From positions 62,001 to 126,000 of the forward strand of contig NZ_AMZO01000020.1 in the NCBI RefSeq assembly GCF_000331515.1: a stretch of 64,000 bases of DNA, in the 5' to 3' direction. The translations under genes were made by a program, and so were the position numbers. The DNA comes from Photobacterium marinum (GTDB lineage Bacteria > Pseudomonadota > Gammaproteobacteria > Enterobacterales > Vibrionaceae). The notes under the pieces were generated by a model, which saw only the letters and a list, made by a program, of their open reading frames with translations, was not told where the DNA came from and searched no databases. Shown one piece after another: positions 27,690-40,019 of the stretch. Every line of letters starts with the position of its first letter. The first letter of the stretch is position 1.

Positions 27690-29114
27690 TTAAGCGTTAG
27701 CTTCACGCTCGGCAATGAACGCCAATGCCATATTGATACGAGCAACAACTCGCTCCTTACCAACAAGCTGCATTACAGCATCTACAGATGGAGACTGGCC
27801 TTGACCAGTAACAGCTACACGCAATGGCATACCAACTTTACCCATACCAAGTTCCAGCTCTTCACAGGTTTCCTTGATCAGGTTGTGCAGGTTTTCTGTT
27901 GTCCACTCCGCCATTGCCTCTGCTTTAGCAAGAGCCAACATCAGTGCTTCTTTTGCTACCGGGCGCAGATGCTTCTTAGCTGCACCGGCTTCAAACTCAT
28001 TGAAGTCCTGGTAGAAGTAACGAGACTGTTCGGCCAGTTCAATCAGAGTATTACAGCGCTCACCCACCAGCTTAATCACCTCAGTGATTGCAGGGCCGTT
28101 AGTGATATCAATTTCTTTCTGATCCAGGTGCCATTGCAGGTACTCAGCAACATACTCAGGTTCAGCAGTCTTGATGTAATGGTTGTTCAACCACAACAGC
28201 TTGTCTGTATTGAATGCTGAAGCGGACTTACTGATTGAGTCCAGGCTGAACAGCTTGATCATCTCTTCCAGAGAGAAAATTTCCTGATCACCATGAGACC
28301 AGCCAAGGCGTACCAAGTAGTTCAGTAGCGCCTGTGGCAGGTAACCTTCATCACGGTACTGCATTACACTTACCGCGCCATGACGCTTAGAAAGTTTCGC
28401 ACCATCATCACCAAGTATCATTGCACAGTGAGCAAATTCCGGTACAGGCGCGCCTAGAGCTTTGTAGATGTTGATCTGGCGCGGAGTATTGTTGATGTGA
28501 TCTTCACCACGAACAACTTGAGTAATTCCCATATCCCAGTCATCAACAACAACACAGAAGTTGTAAGTCGGGCTACCATCAGCACGGCGAATGATCAGAT
28601 CATCAAGTTCACTGTTAGCGATCTCAATACGGCCACGTACGTGATCATCAAAAACAACAGTGCCTTCTTTCGGGTTACGGAAACGAATAACGAAAGGTGT
28701 TTCTTCTGTTGCCGCTTCATTTGCTTCAATTACACGCGGATGCTTAGCATCGTAACGAGGCTTCAGGCCAGAAGCCATCAGCTCTTCACGTAGCTCATCA
28801 AGAAGCTCTTTCGGACAGTAACACTTGTATGCTTTATCTTCTGCAAGCAGCTGATCGATAAGCTGGTTATAACGATCGAAACGTTTAGTCTGATAGTATG
28901 GGCCTTCGTCCCAGTTCAAACCAAGCCATTCCATACCTTCAAGGATGGCATCAATCGCTTCTTGCGTAGAGCGCTCAAGGTCGGTGTCTTCAATACGAAG
29001 AACGAATTCACCATCCATGTGCTTTGCATGTAACCAAGAATATAGAGCTGTTCGAGCGCCACCTACATGCAAAAAGCCTGTAGGGCTCGGAGCGAAACGA
29101 GTTTTAACCGTCAT
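27690..29114 (-). CDS. gltX: Glutamyl-tRNA synthetase
   Basis: 474 residues, the normal GluRS length. It charges tRNA-Glu with glutamate in the cytoplasm. The class I HIGH-type motif is [14 protein letters not shown] (9-22), and the KMSKS loop appears as AKLSKRHGA near residue 240. The central [20 protein letters not shown] block and the helical anticodon-binding C-terminus are intact. Its neighbourhood beside tRNA genes is typical of vibrios. Confidence 0.98.
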   Translation of the reverse strand: MTVKTRFAPSPTGFLHVGGARTALYSWLHAKHMDGEFVLRIEDTDLERSTQEAIDAILEGMEWLGLNWDEGPYYQTKRFDRYNQLIDQLLAEDKAYKCYCPKELLDELREELMASGLKPRYDAKHPRVIEANEAATEETPFVIRFRNPKEGTVVFDDHVRGRIEIANSELDDLIIRRADGSPTYNFCVVVDDWDMGITQVVRGEDHINNTPRQINIYKALGAPVPEFAHCAMILGDDGAKLSKRHGAVSVMQYRDEGYLPQALLNYLVRLGWSHGDQEIFSLEEMIKLFSLDSISKSASAFNTDKLLWLNNHYIKTAEPEYVAEYLQWHLDQKEIDITNGPAITEVIKLVGERCNTLIELAEQSRYFYQDFNEFEAGAAKKHLRPVAKEALMLALAKAEAMAEWTTENLHNLIKETCEELELGMGKVGMPLRVAVTGQGQSPSVDAVMQLVGKERVVARINMALAFIAEREANA

Positions 29115-29484
29115 TGAACATTACCTAATTTGTGAGGAAATTCGCAGTACGAACACTGCGAGATAGATGAACGCTATTTTACCACCGTGATGTAAATCTA
29201 CAATGACTCGAAACAATGCAGTTTTAGCAGAAATAATTCTAACGTTTTTTAGTAACATTCATATTCTTTGCCTTATCCAAGTTATCTTCTTCTAATGGGG
29301 CTTTCGCAGCACGACCATCTTAAAACGCAACACAAAACAATGTAAAACCAGACGTGTGACCAAGCTCCTACAACCCAAACAATAACACCACAAATCTTTT
29401 TAAATTGATGATTTAACAAGTAAAATTACGATAAAAACACCTTGACATGGATTGGCCACATTTGGTGGGCGATAAGGAGAAATG
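29115..29484. other. Divergent intergenic region gltX / YccT-like gene
   Basis: 370 AT-rich bases holding the two divergent promoters. TTGACA at 29442-29447 is a plausible -35 for the plus-strand gene, but no good -10 follows at 17 bases. I see no ORF, repeat or recognised operator. Confidence 0.5.
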
Positions 29485-30195
29485 ATGAAGTTAAAACAAC
29501 TTGCCTTGGCTGCAATACTCCCCTCTCTTTCATTTAATTGCGTGGCTGATGTCATTCTAACGCTGCCAGATAACGTTCGCCTCCTGGCAATCAATGAAGT
29601 AGAAGCAAATAAAGGATGGGACAGCATCTTCAAAGGTACAGACGAATCAATCACCCTCAAAGATGGAGAAAACCAACTGGTTTATCAAATTGACCATTAC
29701 TTTTATAAAGGTGATACCCAAAGTGAGCGATACCGCTCTGGGCCGATGATACTGACATTCACTGCAGAAAATACAAATCTGCAACTGGCCCTGCCTACCT
29801 TTTCCGACATAGAGCAAGCCAGAGCATTTGCCAATCTACCGACACCAAAATTCACAGATAAGACAGGAAAACCTTACCCTTTTAAGCATGACAAACTCAG
29901 TATCAAGGGGTTAGCCATCAGCCATGATTATGCTGACTATGTAAAGTCATACAATGCACAAGGTGGCACCGCCGCTTGGACAAACTCTTCGGCTATAGCA
30001 ATCGTTTCTCCAATCTCTAAGGCATCAACGCCAGAGATAATTCCAACGACTACAGTACAAAGTACAGAACCAAATAAAATTCAAACTAAGCAAAGCCAAT
30101 CAGCGGTAGCCGCTGAGAAACTTAAATATTGGTTCAATCAGGCAGATGATAAAACTAGAAAGGAATTTATCAACTGGGCGATTAATAACTTATAA
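29485..30195 (+). CDS. DUF2057 (UPF0319, YccT-like) secreted protein
   Basis: 236 residues from the second of two adjacent ATGs, which has AGGAG five bases upstream. A signal peptide (MKLKQLALAAILPSLSFNCVA) is followed by the DUF2057 body: DVILTLPDNVRLLAINEVEA, then YRSGPMILTFTAENTNLQL. The C-terminus has a low-complexity Thr/Gln linker and a helical tail (EKLKYWFNQADDKTRKEFIN). The family is periplasmic; E. coli YccT has been linked to curli and biofilm control, but its role is not settled. Single-gene unit with its own terminator. Confidence 0.82.
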   Translation: MKLKQLALAAILPSLSFNCVADVILTLPDNVRLLAINEVEANKGWDSIFKGTDESITLKDGENQLVYQIDHYFYKGDTQSERYRSGPMILTFTAENTNLQLALPTFSDIEQARAFANLPTPKFTDKTGKPYPFKHDKLSIKGLAISHDYADYVKSYNAQGGTAAWTNSSAIAIVSPISKASTPEIIPTTTVQSTEPNKIQTKQSQSAVAAEKLKYWFNQADDKTRKEFINWAINNL

Positions 30196-30217
30196 CTGAA
30201 ATTACTACCGATAAAAA

Positions 30218-30243
30218 TAAAAGGGCCCAAAGGCCCTTTTTCA
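30218..30243 (+). terminator. Terminator of the YccT-like gene
   Basis: Stem AAAGGGCC/GGCCCTTT (30220-30227 with 30232-30239), loop CAAA, then a T-run. Lies 25 bases past the stop. Confidence 0.92.
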
Positions 30244-30303
30244 TATTCATGCAATCTTAATTAGAAATAAACCATCTAGCTAATTTTCAAAAGCAAAATA
30301 ACA

Positions 30304-30334
30304 AATAATGGGAGCCATTCAGGCCCCCATTATT
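30304..30334 (-). terminator. Terminator of the porin gene
   Basis: Perfect 9-bp stem (30304-30312 with 30326-30334) 24 bases after the porin stop. The minus strand then reads TGTTATTTTG, a modest U-tract. Confidence 0.7.
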
Positions 30335-30357
30335 AATATCTTAACTTAGGTATTAGA

Positions 30358-31506
30358 TTAGAAACCGTATTCCATACCCAGGCGTACAACAAATGTATCC
30401 TTCTCGATCATTTGACCATCATCATTTGCTGATTTCAGATCACGCTGTGCTATACGCAAGTAAGGAACAAAGCCATTCTTCGAATACATCAGCTGACCAG
30501 AAAGAATGCTATCTTCATCATTATTTTTCTTACCGGCTGTTTCTGATTCAAAGTTCTCGGTATACCCCAGCTTAAAGCCCCAAGGACCATTCCAGTATTG
30601 ACCGATAATAACGAAAGAGTCTTGATCTGTCTTCTCACCGCCAACGACATCACTTTCACCAGACTTATAAGCACCCGCTAAGCCAAAACCGGCTGGCAAA
30701 GATGCTTCAAAGCCAACTAGATAACCGAAAGTATCAGCCATTGTTGAGTCAACTTTATCAACTTTACTCCAAACAGGCGCAGTTTCAGGTTTCTTATCAG
30801 CATCAACCCAATCCCATTTTGCAGCCGAGCCATCTTTCAGCTTGCGGTCACTTTCTGATTCAAGTCCGACATGGAAAGTAACCATATCAGCGACACGATA
30901 ATGTGCAGAAGCCCCATACCAGTTGTTACCGTCAACATCTTTATCACCACGGCCTGTCGCTAAACTAAAATTAAAGTCTCCGAAGCTGGGTGAGTCATAA
31001 CGAGCCATATCACCATGGCGATCACGATGGAATTTAACATCACCACCAAAGTCCCAGGACGCACCCAAACCTGGGTTAGCATAAGGCCAATCAACTAATT
31101 CATACATTGGCGTTAACATACGACCAAAACGTACCTTACCCCAGTCACCTTTCATACCAATAAAGGTGTCTCGATTACCCAAGGTGGCACCTTCGCCATC
31201 TTCACCCACATAACCTGATTCAACCTGCATAAAGACGTTCAGGTTATCAAACATATCTTTACCGGCGCGGAAACCAATACGGGATTCGTTTTCGTAATCG
31301 TAACCAGTACTTGCATCTTTTGATACATTGGTTGAAAGGTTTGTTTCATCGGTATCATAATTAACGACAGAGATTGCAGCTACACCATAAACCTCTACAT
31401 TAAAGTCATTATTTTCACCGATTTGGTAAGCATTAGCAGACGCAGATACCATAGCTGCTGTAGCAATAGCAGCACCCAGAACAGAGCGCTTAAAGATCTT
31501 ATTCAT
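30358..31506 (-). CDS. ompU: OmpU-like outer-membrane porin
   Basis: 382 residues from the ATG at 31506 (AGGAG seven bases upstream); 29 in-frame residues before it are non-coding leader. Signal peptide of about 25 residues ends ASANA. The mature chain is a Gram-negative trimeric-type porin: alternating beta strands, Asp/Gly-rich loops, acidic composition, and a C-terminal Phe (RLGMEYGF) for BAM recognition. The opening YQIGENNDFNVEVYGVAAIS and NRDTFIGMKGDWGKVRFGRM resemble Vibrio OmpU. It would form general diffusion channels for small solutes. The symbol is by family likeness; an OmpC/OmpH-type name is possible. Confidence 0.88.
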   Translation of the reverse strand: MNKIFKRSVLGAAIATAAMVSASANAYQIGENNDFNVEVYGVAAISVVNYDTDETNLSTNVSKDASTGYDYENESRIGFRAGKDMFDNLNVFMQVESGYVGEDGEGATLGNRDTFIGMKGDWGKVRFGRMLTPMYELVDWPYANPGLGASWDFGGDVKFHRDRHGDMARYDSPSFGDFNFSLATGRGDKDVDGNNWYGASAHYRVADMVTFHVGLESESDRKLKDGSAAKWDWVDADKKPETAPVWSKVDKVDSTMADTFGYLVGFEASLPAGFGLAGAYKSGESDVVGGEKTDQDSFVIIGQYWNGPWGFKLGYTENFESETAGKKNNDEDSILSGQLMYSKNGFVPYLRIAQRDLKSANDDGQMIEKDTFVVRLGMEYGF

Positions 31507-31990
31507 GGAAAAACTCCTAAAAAATACTAGCTGTATACCGATGCCCAATAGGTTGGCCGCCGAAGGCACCGAGTAAGTCTCCCGATATTTCAACTCAATA
31601 ATAACCGAGTTAAATCATACGTTTTAGTTCATTCAGAACTGCTGTTTCACTTCAGCTATTAGACTACTTTCGCGGCGCAAAACATCAATCAGAACTTAAT
31701 TTATTGTTTTAAAAATATGATGAGTAACAAACTTTTGACGCTAAAGTGATCAGTATCATATATTCCACGCCAACAATAACACTCTGACTAAAAATCAATT
31801 AAATACAATAACTTAAAAAAATAAAGGTATGAATATTGTGATCGATTTCTAAGAGCAATAATGAAACTTACTTTGTTTCATTAACTAAAAACCAAATTTA
31901 ACAGAATGGTTATTTGAGAATATTTCGTTTAAAAAAATAACCAAAAGGAATATTCGTGTATTAGGTGGGAGATTAGAGATTGGAGGAAAT
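31507..31990. other. Porin leader and promoter region
   Basis: Nearly 500 bases, very AT-rich, between ligA and the porin start. A GC-richer leader patch at 31540-31580 can fold into small hairpins. Porin genes of this type are often controlled by ToxR or OmpR, but I cannot assign a site. No ORF of note. Confidence 0.4.
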
Positions 31991-32020
31991 TATGGCGCAG
32001 ACTTTTTGGTCTGCGCCATA
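31991..32020 (-). terminator. Terminator of ligA
   Basis: Perfect 12-bp stem (31991-32002 with 32009-32020), loop TTTTTG as read on the plus strand. The minus strand continues ATTTCC, a weak U-tract, but the stem is very stable and lies 20 bases past the ligA stop. Confidence 0.82.
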
Positions 32021-32039
32021 TTTACTGATGGGAATATTA

Positions 32040-34109
<2,070 letters not shown>

Positions 34110-34122
34110 TTATTTCTTGGTG

Positions 34123-35184
34123 TTATGCCCGAGAGTAGAGTTTTGCCTTTTCCCGATATTCATCAATACGGTGCGGGGTAATCATCGCCCTTTCATGGTC
34201 TAACACATCAGCTCCGAGCTCATCAGCAATTCGTTGAACCGTCTGAAGCATAATATTAAAGTTGTAATCCGCTCTGCCCGGACAAGGCAACATCAGATAA
34301 AACGCAATTCCCGGAGTTTCAAAACTATCATCGCCGCCCTCAGGGAACTGAGCCGGGTGAACCATGTTGGTGACCGAGAAAATAATTGCTCCGGTACCTG
34401 CATTTTCAGCATGACGGTGGTACACCGAATTTTCCCCATAGAACAGATTATTTTGTTCCAGAGTATTAAATAATTTACTACCAGTCAGAATCTCACCGTT
34501 ACGAGCATGAATATTCAGAACCAGATAATCAGGTGGCAACACAGGCTCTGGCTCCACTGAAGACTCTGCAACTTCATCAGCAATCACTTCATTACTGATC
34601 GGTTGTTGTGGTTCAACGACAGGTTCTGCAGTTTCAGTTGGCTCAACAACAATCATCTGCTCTGGTTCTTTCAACTCAGGCTGAGGAAGCTCTGCCTCAG
34701 CTGTCACCTGCTTGATGCCTTCTGACTGAGGCTGAACAATTTGTGGCTGAGGTACATTCACCTCTGGCGTCATCATCGGCTCTGCTGACGGCTGACTGAC
34801 CGCCTCTGCAACTTTAGAAGCCGGCTCTTGCTGAGCTGACATCTTCGGCAAATCAAAATCAGCAGACTCTTTAAAATTACCTGCGGCTGAATCCATCAGG
34901 GGATCAACCTCAGCCTTATCACCAAAGTGCAGTTCAGGTTCTTTACGAGGCGGTCGCGGATTTCCCTGAGCCGGTTCATCGCTGTTAACCACTCTTACGT
35001 TACCCACACCGTCTTCATCAAAACCATCCGCATCAACCGGCTTGGATGATTCATCTAACTTGCCCAGCGGCTTTTCACTGAACTTAGCGGGTTTTTCCTT
35101 TCGACTGCTCCAAAGGCCATGCAACAGTAACGCGGCAATCGCCAACGCACCGACAATAATAAGAACCAGACGCAATTCCTGCAT
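34123..35184 (-). CDS. zipA: ZipA, cell division protein
   Basis: 353 residues from the ATG at 35184, where MQELRLVLIIVGALAIAALL gives the N-terminal membrane anchor typical of ZipA; 28 upstream in-frame residues are rejected. A charged stretch and a long Pro/Glu/Gln-rich disordered linker (about 60-220) lead to the C-terminal FtsZ-binding domain (about 225-353; VLNIHARNGEILTGSKLFNT, PGIAFYLMLPCPGRADYNFN). ZipA ties FtsZ to the inner membrane at the division site. Confidence 0.96.
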   Translation of the reverse strand: MQELRLVLIIVGALAIAALLLHGLWSSRKEKPAKFSEKPLGKLDESSKPVDADGFDEDGVGNVRVVNSDEPAQGNPRPPRKEPELHFGDKAEVDPLMDSAAGNFKESADFDLPKMSAQQEPASKVAEAVSQPSAEPMMTPEVNVPQPQIVQPQSEGIKQVTAEAELPQPELKEPEQMIVVEPTETAEPVVEPQQPISNEVIADEVAESSVEPEPVLPPDYLVLNIHARNGEILTGSKLFNTLEQNNLFYGENSVYHRHAENAGTGAIIFSVTNMVHPAQFPEGGDDSFETPGIAFYLMLPCPGRADYNFNIMLQTVQRIADELGADVLDHERAMITPHRIDEYREKAKLYSRA

Positions 35185-35299
35185 ATGAATACTCTGAATA
35201 TACTCGTTACCCATTACGGGACTAATGACACACGATAATTCATCGGGCTGCCCAGAACATGAATCCATCAGGCCTGGAGTAACACCGAATAACTCTACC

Positions 35300-35348
35300 G
35301 ATTCCTTTTATTATCTCGCTTATCCCAAGGCAGATAATAAAAGGAATC
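35300..35348. repeat. 17-bp perfect inverted repeat between zipA and cysZ
   Basis: Arms 35300-35316 and 35332-35348 are exact reverse complements around a 15-base centre. No U-run follows on either strand. The 407-base divergent region (35185-35591) has no other clear structure and no credible ORF. The repeat lies 116 bases before zipA and 243 before cysZ. Confidence 0.92.
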
Positions 35349-35591
35349 TCCAATAATGTACCAAATCTAAGATCATAAAGAGAAGTTGATTATATCGATT
35401 CCTGCAAGATAGTGTGGCTGAGCACAAAAACGGACAAAAATCAGCCGGAATATTGCGATATTTTACTTTTAATCTACACGATTAAGGTGATGATATTTGA
35501 TTCACTGCACCGCTCACCGTTAATATGCACTCACCAGCCTTTTCTCATATTTAAGTTCATTGATAGAGAAAAGCCCATAAAGGAGAATCAG

Positions 35592-36353
35592 ATGCGTCAG
35601 TCACCAGCAATCCAACACCCGGTCAGTGGTGCCCAGTATTTCTTCAAAGGAATGTCACTGGCCATGCAGCCCGGTACCCGCCGTTTCGTTCTTTTACCGC
35701 TGCTGGTGAATATTCTGCTTTTCGGAACGGCTTTTACTCTGGTGTTGAGTCAACTCAGCGAGTGGATCGATAGCTGGCTGGCTTACCTGCCGGAATGGAT
35801 GGACTGGCTATCCTATATATTGTGGCCATTACTGGCTGTTGCCACCCTCGTCACCTTTTCCTATTTCTTCAGCACCATTGCTAACTGGATTGCAGCACCT
35901 TTCAATGGCTTACTGGCAGAACACCTTGAAGCCAAACTTACCGGTGAACGCCTGCCGGATGCTGGCATTAAAGCCATCATCAAAGATTTCCCTCGTATCA
36001 TGCACAGGGAATGGGTAAAGCTGAAATACTACCTTCCTAAGGCCATTGGCCTGCTTATTCTGCTATGTATCCCAGCTATAGGCCAGACGGTGGGCCCAGT
36101 GCTCTGGTTCCTGTTCAGTGCCTGGATGATGAGTATTCAGTATGCCGACTACCCTTTCGATAACCATAAGGTACCATTTAGCGCGATGCGTGATGCCTTG
36201 AAAGTTAAGCGCGGTAAGTCACTAAGCTTCGGTAGCCTGGTGATGCTCTTTACTATGACTCCAATCCTAAATCTGTTTGTTATGCCAATCGCAGTCTGCG
36301 GTGCAACAGCCATGTGGGTAGACAACTACCGTGATGAATACAAACGGAGATAA
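35592..36353 (+). CDS. cysZ: CysZ, sulfate transporter
   Basis: 253 residues from the ATG at 35592, which has a perfect AGGAG six bases upstream; 60 in-frame residues before it are not coding. The protein has several hydrophobic segments ([56 protein letters not shown]), and the conserved [20 protein letters not shown] and [16 protein letters not shown]. CysZ imports sulfate across the inner membrane for cysteine synthesis, which fits cysK next door. Confidence 0.96.
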   Translation: MRQSPAIQHPVSGAQYFFKGMSLAMQPGTRRFVLLPLLVNILLFGTAFTLVLSQLSEWIDSWLAYLPEWMDWLSYILWPLLAVATLVTFSYFFSTIANWIAAPFNGLLAEHLEAKLTGERLPDAGIKAIIKDFPRIMHREWVKLKYYLPKAIGLLILLCIPAIGQTVGPVLWFLFSAWMMSIQYADYPFDNHKVPFSAMRDALKVKRGKSLSFGSLVMLFTMTPILNLFVMPIAVCGATAMWVDNYRDEYKRR

Positions 36354-36373
36354 GCTCAGATAATGAATAAAGG

Positions 36374-36410
36374 AAAGGTGAGTGTCTGTCGATTCTCGCC
36401 TTTCTTATTT
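36374..36410 (+). terminator. Terminator of cysZ
   Basis: 9-bp stem (36374-36382 with 36395-36403, one G-T pair), 12-base loop, then CTTATTTTTA. Starts 20 bases after the cysZ stop. Confidence 0.82.
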
Positions 36411-36415
36411 TTAAA

Positions 36416-36460
36416 AGGCTTGGATAATCGACCTTCCCTCATACCAAGCCTTCACGGCTT
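36416..36460. repeat. Two overlapping hairpins between cysZ and cysK
   Basis: An 8-bp perfect inverted repeat (36416-36423 with 36444-36451) shares bases with a second hairpin AAGCC-TTCAC-GGCTT (36446-36460), so only one can form at a time. The stretch 36421-36540 is noticeably richer in C than its surroundings. Confidence 0.6.
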
Positions 36461-36531
36461 AGCTCGTACCGCCCCTTAATAGTCCCCCTCTGACTCTGAG
36501 AGATTCCCTTGTAGGGGTCACTCATTTCCAT
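36439..36531 (-). CDS. Possible 30-residue small ORF
   Basis: A minus-strand ORF from ATG 36531 or 36525 to TGA 36441-36439. GGAGG lies eight bases before the second ATG. The peptide is hydrophilic and basic (SDPYKGISQSQRGTIKGRYE). No family is recognised. The ribosome site is the only positive evidence, so this may be chance. Confidence 0.25.
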   Translation of the reverse strand: MEMSDPYKGISQSQRGTIKGRYELSREGLV

Positions 36532-36655
36532 CGCCTCCAACAATGCGCCTCTTATATAACAATAAGATATAACAATTAATTACTTTCCAAATGAACATGA
36601 CCGATTATTCTTTAAGTGTCATTTTTACAGATCGCGTTACGAAGGAACGAAAAGC

Positions 36656-37624
36656 ATGAGCAAAATCTACGAAGATAATTCCCTGACTATTGGTAACACC
36701 CCGCTAGTTCGTCTGAACCGTGTCAGTAAAGGTAATGTGCTGGCCAAAATAGAAGCGCGTAACCCAAGTTTTAGTGTTAAGTGCCGTATTGGCGCAAACA
36801 TGATCTGGGATGCCGAAAAGAAAGGTATTCTGAAAGAAGGCGTCGAACTGGTTGAACCAACCAGTGGTAACACAGGTATTGCCCTTGCTTTTGTTGCAGC
36901 AGCTCGCGGCTACAAGCTAACCCTGACCATGCCGGAAAGTATGAGCTTAGAGCGCCGCAAACTGCTCAAAGCCCTTGGAGCCAATCTTGTCCTGACTGAA
37001 GCACCAAAAGGCATGAAAGGCGCTATTGAAAAAGCAGAAGAAATTGTGGCATCCGATCCATCGAAGTACCTGCTTCTTCAACAGTTCAACAACCCGGCTA
37101 ACCCGGAAATCCATGAAAAGACCACTGGACCAGAAGTCTGGGATGCTACAGATGGCGAAATAGATGTCTTTGTCTCAGGCGTCGGAACCGGCGGTACATT
37201 AACTGGTGTCAGCCGTTATATTAAACAGCAAAAAGGCAAAGCCATTACTACTATTGCAGTTGAGCCATCAGAGTCGCCAGTTATTACTCAGACCCTGAAC
37301 GGCGACGAAGTACAACCAGCTCCGCATAAAATTCAGGGTATCGGCGCAGGCTTCATTCCTGGCAACCTCGATCTGACATTAATTGATGAAGTTGAGCGAG
37401 TAAGCTCCGAAGAGTCCATTGAAATGGCTCGCCGCCTAATGGATGAAGAAGGGATCCTGGCCGGAATTTCATCTGGCGCAGCGGTGATTGCAGCAAACAG
37501 AATTGCAGAGCGTCCGGAGTACGCAGGCAAAAACATCGTTGTTATTCTACCAAGCTCTGGTGAACGTTATCTTTCAACCGCACTCTTTGCAGGGCTATTC
37601 ACTGAAAAAGAAACCCAACAGTGA
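36656..37624 (+). CDS. cysK: Cysteine synthase A (O-acetylserine sulfhydrylase)
   Basis: 322 residues. It makes L-cysteine from O-acetylserine and sulfide. The PLP Lys is Lys42 in SFSVKCRIG. The substrate loop is [12 protein letters not shown], the phosphate-binding glycine loop [17 protein letters not shown], and the C-terminal [13 protein letters not shown] is typical of CysK rather than CysM. It lies between cysZ and the pts operon, as in E. coli and vibrios. Confidence 0.98.
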   Translation: MSKIYEDNSLTIGNTPLVRLNRVSKGNVLAKIEARNPSFSVKCRIGANMIWDAEKKGILKEGVELVEPTSGNTGIALAFVAAARGYKLTLTMPESMSLERRKLLKALGANLVLTEAPKGMKGAIEKAEEIVASDPSKYLLLQQFNNPANPEIHEKTTGPEVWDATDGEIDVFVSGVGTGGTLTGVSRYIKQQKGKAITTIAVEPSESPVITQTLNGDEVQPAPHKIQGIGAGFIPGNLDLTLIDEVERVSSEESIEMARRLMDEEGILAGISSGAAVIAANRIAERPEYAGKNIVVILPSSGERYLSTALFAGLFTEKETQQ

Positions 37625-37660
37625 TCACATTTTGAAAGATTAGGTTCACGATTGTTGCTC

Positions 37661-37687
37661 AAAAGCCCCCCAACAGGGGGGTTTTTT
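37661..37687 (+). terminator. Terminator of cysK
   Basis: CCCCCC-AACA-GGGGGG stem-loop (37666-37671 with 37676-37681) followed by six T. The following 37688-37939 holds the pts promoter region, with a TTGATGCATCAA palindrome at 37770-37781 and ATTAGC-GA-GCTAAT at 37855-37868; no operator is assigned. Confidence 0.93.
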
Positions 37688-37939
37688 GTTGCATTTTGAA
37701 CTGAGCTTTAATATAAATCCGTTGAATTTTATTTTAAGCATCAAAATAAAAGGTCAATAAACCGCCATCTTGATGCATCAAAAACAAGAAATGTCACAAA
37801 AATTTGACTTGGATTAAGCAAATACGACGGACTGTTGGGTAGTTTATACTCCAGATTAGCGAGCTAATGTTATCCGCGTTAAGCTTACTTTCAGTTAAGT
37901 AAATATCAAATACTACTATATCAATAATCGGGGTGAAAT

Positions 37940-38197
37940 ATGTATCAGAAGCAAGTTGAGATCACTGCAGAAAACGGTCTACACACTCGTCCAGCAGCTC
38001 AGTTCGTAAAAGAAGCTAAAGGTTTCGACGCGGACATCACTGTTACTTCTAACGGTAAGAGCGCAAGCGCGAAAAGCCTGTTCAAACTACAAACTTTAGG
38101 TCTGGTAAAAGGTACAGTTGTGACTATCTCTGCTGAAGGTGCTCAGGCACAGCAAGCTGTAGATCACCTAGTTGCCCTAATGGACGAACTGCACTAA
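37940..38197 (+). CDS. ptsH: HPr, phosphocarrier protein of the PTS
   Basis: 85 residues. The phosphoacceptor His15 is in [12 protein letters not shown], and the regulatory-site region [11 protein letters not shown] is intact. HPr takes phosphate from Enzyme I and hands it to sugar-specific EIIA proteins in the cytoplasm. First gene of ptsH-ptsI-crr. Codon use is strongly biased, as in highly expressed genes. Confidence 0.98.
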   Translation: MYQKQVEITAENGLHTRPAAQFVKEAKGFDADITVTSNGKSASAKSLFKLQTLGLVKGTVVTISAEGAQAQQAVDHLVALMDELH

Positions 38198-38250
38198 TTC
38201 GCAGTCCGTTTGTTACTTCCCCTAGTTTTAAGTTAATTTAAGGTAAGGCT

Positions 38251-39978
38251 ATGATTTCAGGTATCCTGGCATCTCCTGGTATTGCTTTCGGTAAAGCACT
38301 ACTACTGCAGGAAGAAGAGATTGTTCTAAACAAAACTCCTGTCGCTGCAGACCAAATCGAAAACGAGATTCAGCGTTTCTTCGATGCTCGAAAAAAATCC
38401 TCTGAGCAACTAGAAGTAATCAAAGAAAAAGCAAGAGCAACCTTCGGTGAAGAGAAGGAAGCCATCTTTGAAGGCCACATCATGTTGCTGGAAGATGAAG
38501 AGCTAGAAGAAGAAATCATAGCCTTCATTAAAGACAACAAAGCGTCTGCAGACCTTGCAATTCACTCTGTGATTGAAGAGCAGGCGACAACGCTTGAATC
38601 ACTTGACGATGAATACCTAAAAGAGCGTGCAACCGACATCCGTGATATCGGTAACCGCGTTGTTAAGAATGCTCTGGGCATCAACATCGTAAACCTAAGC
38701 GCAATCAACGAAGAAGTTATTCTGGTTGCTAACGACCTGACTCCTTCTGAAACTGCTCAAATCAATCTGAAATTCGTTCTTGGCTTCGTGACTGATATCG
38801 GTGGTCGTACTTCACACACCTCTATCATGGCGCGTTCTCTGGAACTACCTGCAATCGTAGGTACTAACGACATCACAGCTCAGGTTAAGAATGGTGACAT
38901 GCTGATTCTTGACGCAATCAACAACAAGATTGTGATTAACCCATCTGACGATGAGCTGACTAAATTCAAAGCTATCCGTGACGCATACCTAGCTGAAAAA
39001 GAAGAACTGGCTAAACTGAAAGATCTTCCAGCTATCACGCTAGACGGCAAGCAGGTAGAAGTTTGCGGTAACATCGGTACAGTTAAAGACTGTGACGGTA
39101 TTCTTCGCAACGGCGGTGAAGGTGTTGGCCTGTACCGTACAGAGTTCCTGTTCATGGATCGCGATGCCCTTCCAACTGAAGAAGAGCAATACCAAGCGTA
39201 TAAAGAAGTTGCAGAAGCAATGCACGGCGAGCCAGTGATTATCCGTACTATGGATATCGGTGGTGACAAAGATCTGCCGTACATGGATCTGCCAAAAGAA
39301 ATGAACCCGTTCCTTGGCTGGCGTGCAGTTCGAATCAGCCTGGACCGTCGTGAAATTCTACGTGACCAGCTTCGTGCTATCCTGCGTGCATCTGCGCACG
39401 GTAAGCTTCGCATCATGTTCCCGATGATTATCTCTGTTGAAGAAATCCGTGAACTGAAGGCAGCTATCGAAGAATACAAAGCAGAACTTCGTGCTGAAGG
39501 CCTGGCATTCGACGAAAACATCGAGATCGGTGTGATGGTTGAAACACCTGCGGCTGCTGCAATTGCACACCATCTGGCGAAAGAAGTTGCATTCTTTAGT
39601 ATTGGTACTAACGACTTAACCCAGTATACTCTTGCTGTTGACCGTGGTAACGAGCTGATTTCTCACCTTTATAACCCACTATCACCTGCAGTACTGACAG
39701 TGATTAAGCAAGTAATCGATGCTTCTCACAAAGAAGGCAAGTGGACTGGTATGTGTGGCGAGCTTGCTGGTGACGAGCGTGCAACCCTACTTCTACTAGG
39801 TATGGGTCTGGACGAATTCAGCATGAGCGGAATTTCGATTCCACGCATTAAGAAAGTTATCCGCAACGCGAATTTTGCTGACGTTAAAGCTATGGCTGAG
39901 CAAGCACTGGCTATGCCTACTGCTGCTGAGATTGAAGCACACGTAGAAAAATTCATCGCAGAAAAGACCATCTGCTAA
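38251..39978 (+). CDS. ptsI: Enzyme I of the PTS
   Basis: 575 residues, the same length as E. coli EI. The N-terminal domain carries the active His in [15 protein letters not shown] (near 189). The C-terminal PEP-binding TIM barrel has [30 protein letters not shown] and the Cys of [12 protein letters not shown]. It transfers phosphate from PEP to HPr. Ribosome site AAGG; 53 bases after ptsH. Confidence 0.98.
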   Translation: MISGILASPGIAFGKALLLQEEEIVLNKTPVAADQIENEIQRFFDARKKSSEQLEVIKEKARATFGEEKEAIFEGHIMLLEDEELEEEIIAFIKDNKASADLAIHSVIEEQATTLESLDDEYLKERATDIRDIGNRVVKNALGINIVNLSAINEEVILVANDLTPSETAQINLKFVLGFVTDIGGRTSHTSIMARSLELPAIVGTNDITAQVKNGDMLILDAINNKIVINPSDDELTKFKAIRDAYLAEKEELAKLKDLPAITLDGKQVEVCGNIGTVKDCDGILRNGGEGVGLYRTEFLFMDRDALPTEEEQYQAYKEVAEAMHGEPVIIRTMDIGGDKDLPYMDLPKEMNPFLGWRAVRISLDRREILRDQLRAILRASAHGKLRIMFPMIISVEEIRELKAAIEEYKAELRAEGLAFDENIEIGVMVETPAAAAIAHHLAKEVAFFSIGTNDLTQYTLAVDRGNELISHLYNPLSPAVLTVIKQVIDASHKEGKWTGMCGELAGDERATLLLLGMGLDEFSMSGISIPRIKKVIRNANFADVKAMAEQALAMPTAAEIEAHVEKFIAEKTIC

Positions 39979-40019
39979 TTAATAGCTGCAGATAGAATAA
40001 AACGCTTAGGAGCAACGAT

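Noticed and set aside
31507..31990. ToxR binding sites upstream of the porin
   Set aside because: The region is simply AT-rich; no pattern specific enough to support a site.
38880..39521. Minus-strand ORF (213 codons) opposite ptsI
   Set aside because: Its length follows from the codon bias of ptsI; the peptide is Arg/Ser-rich with no domain.
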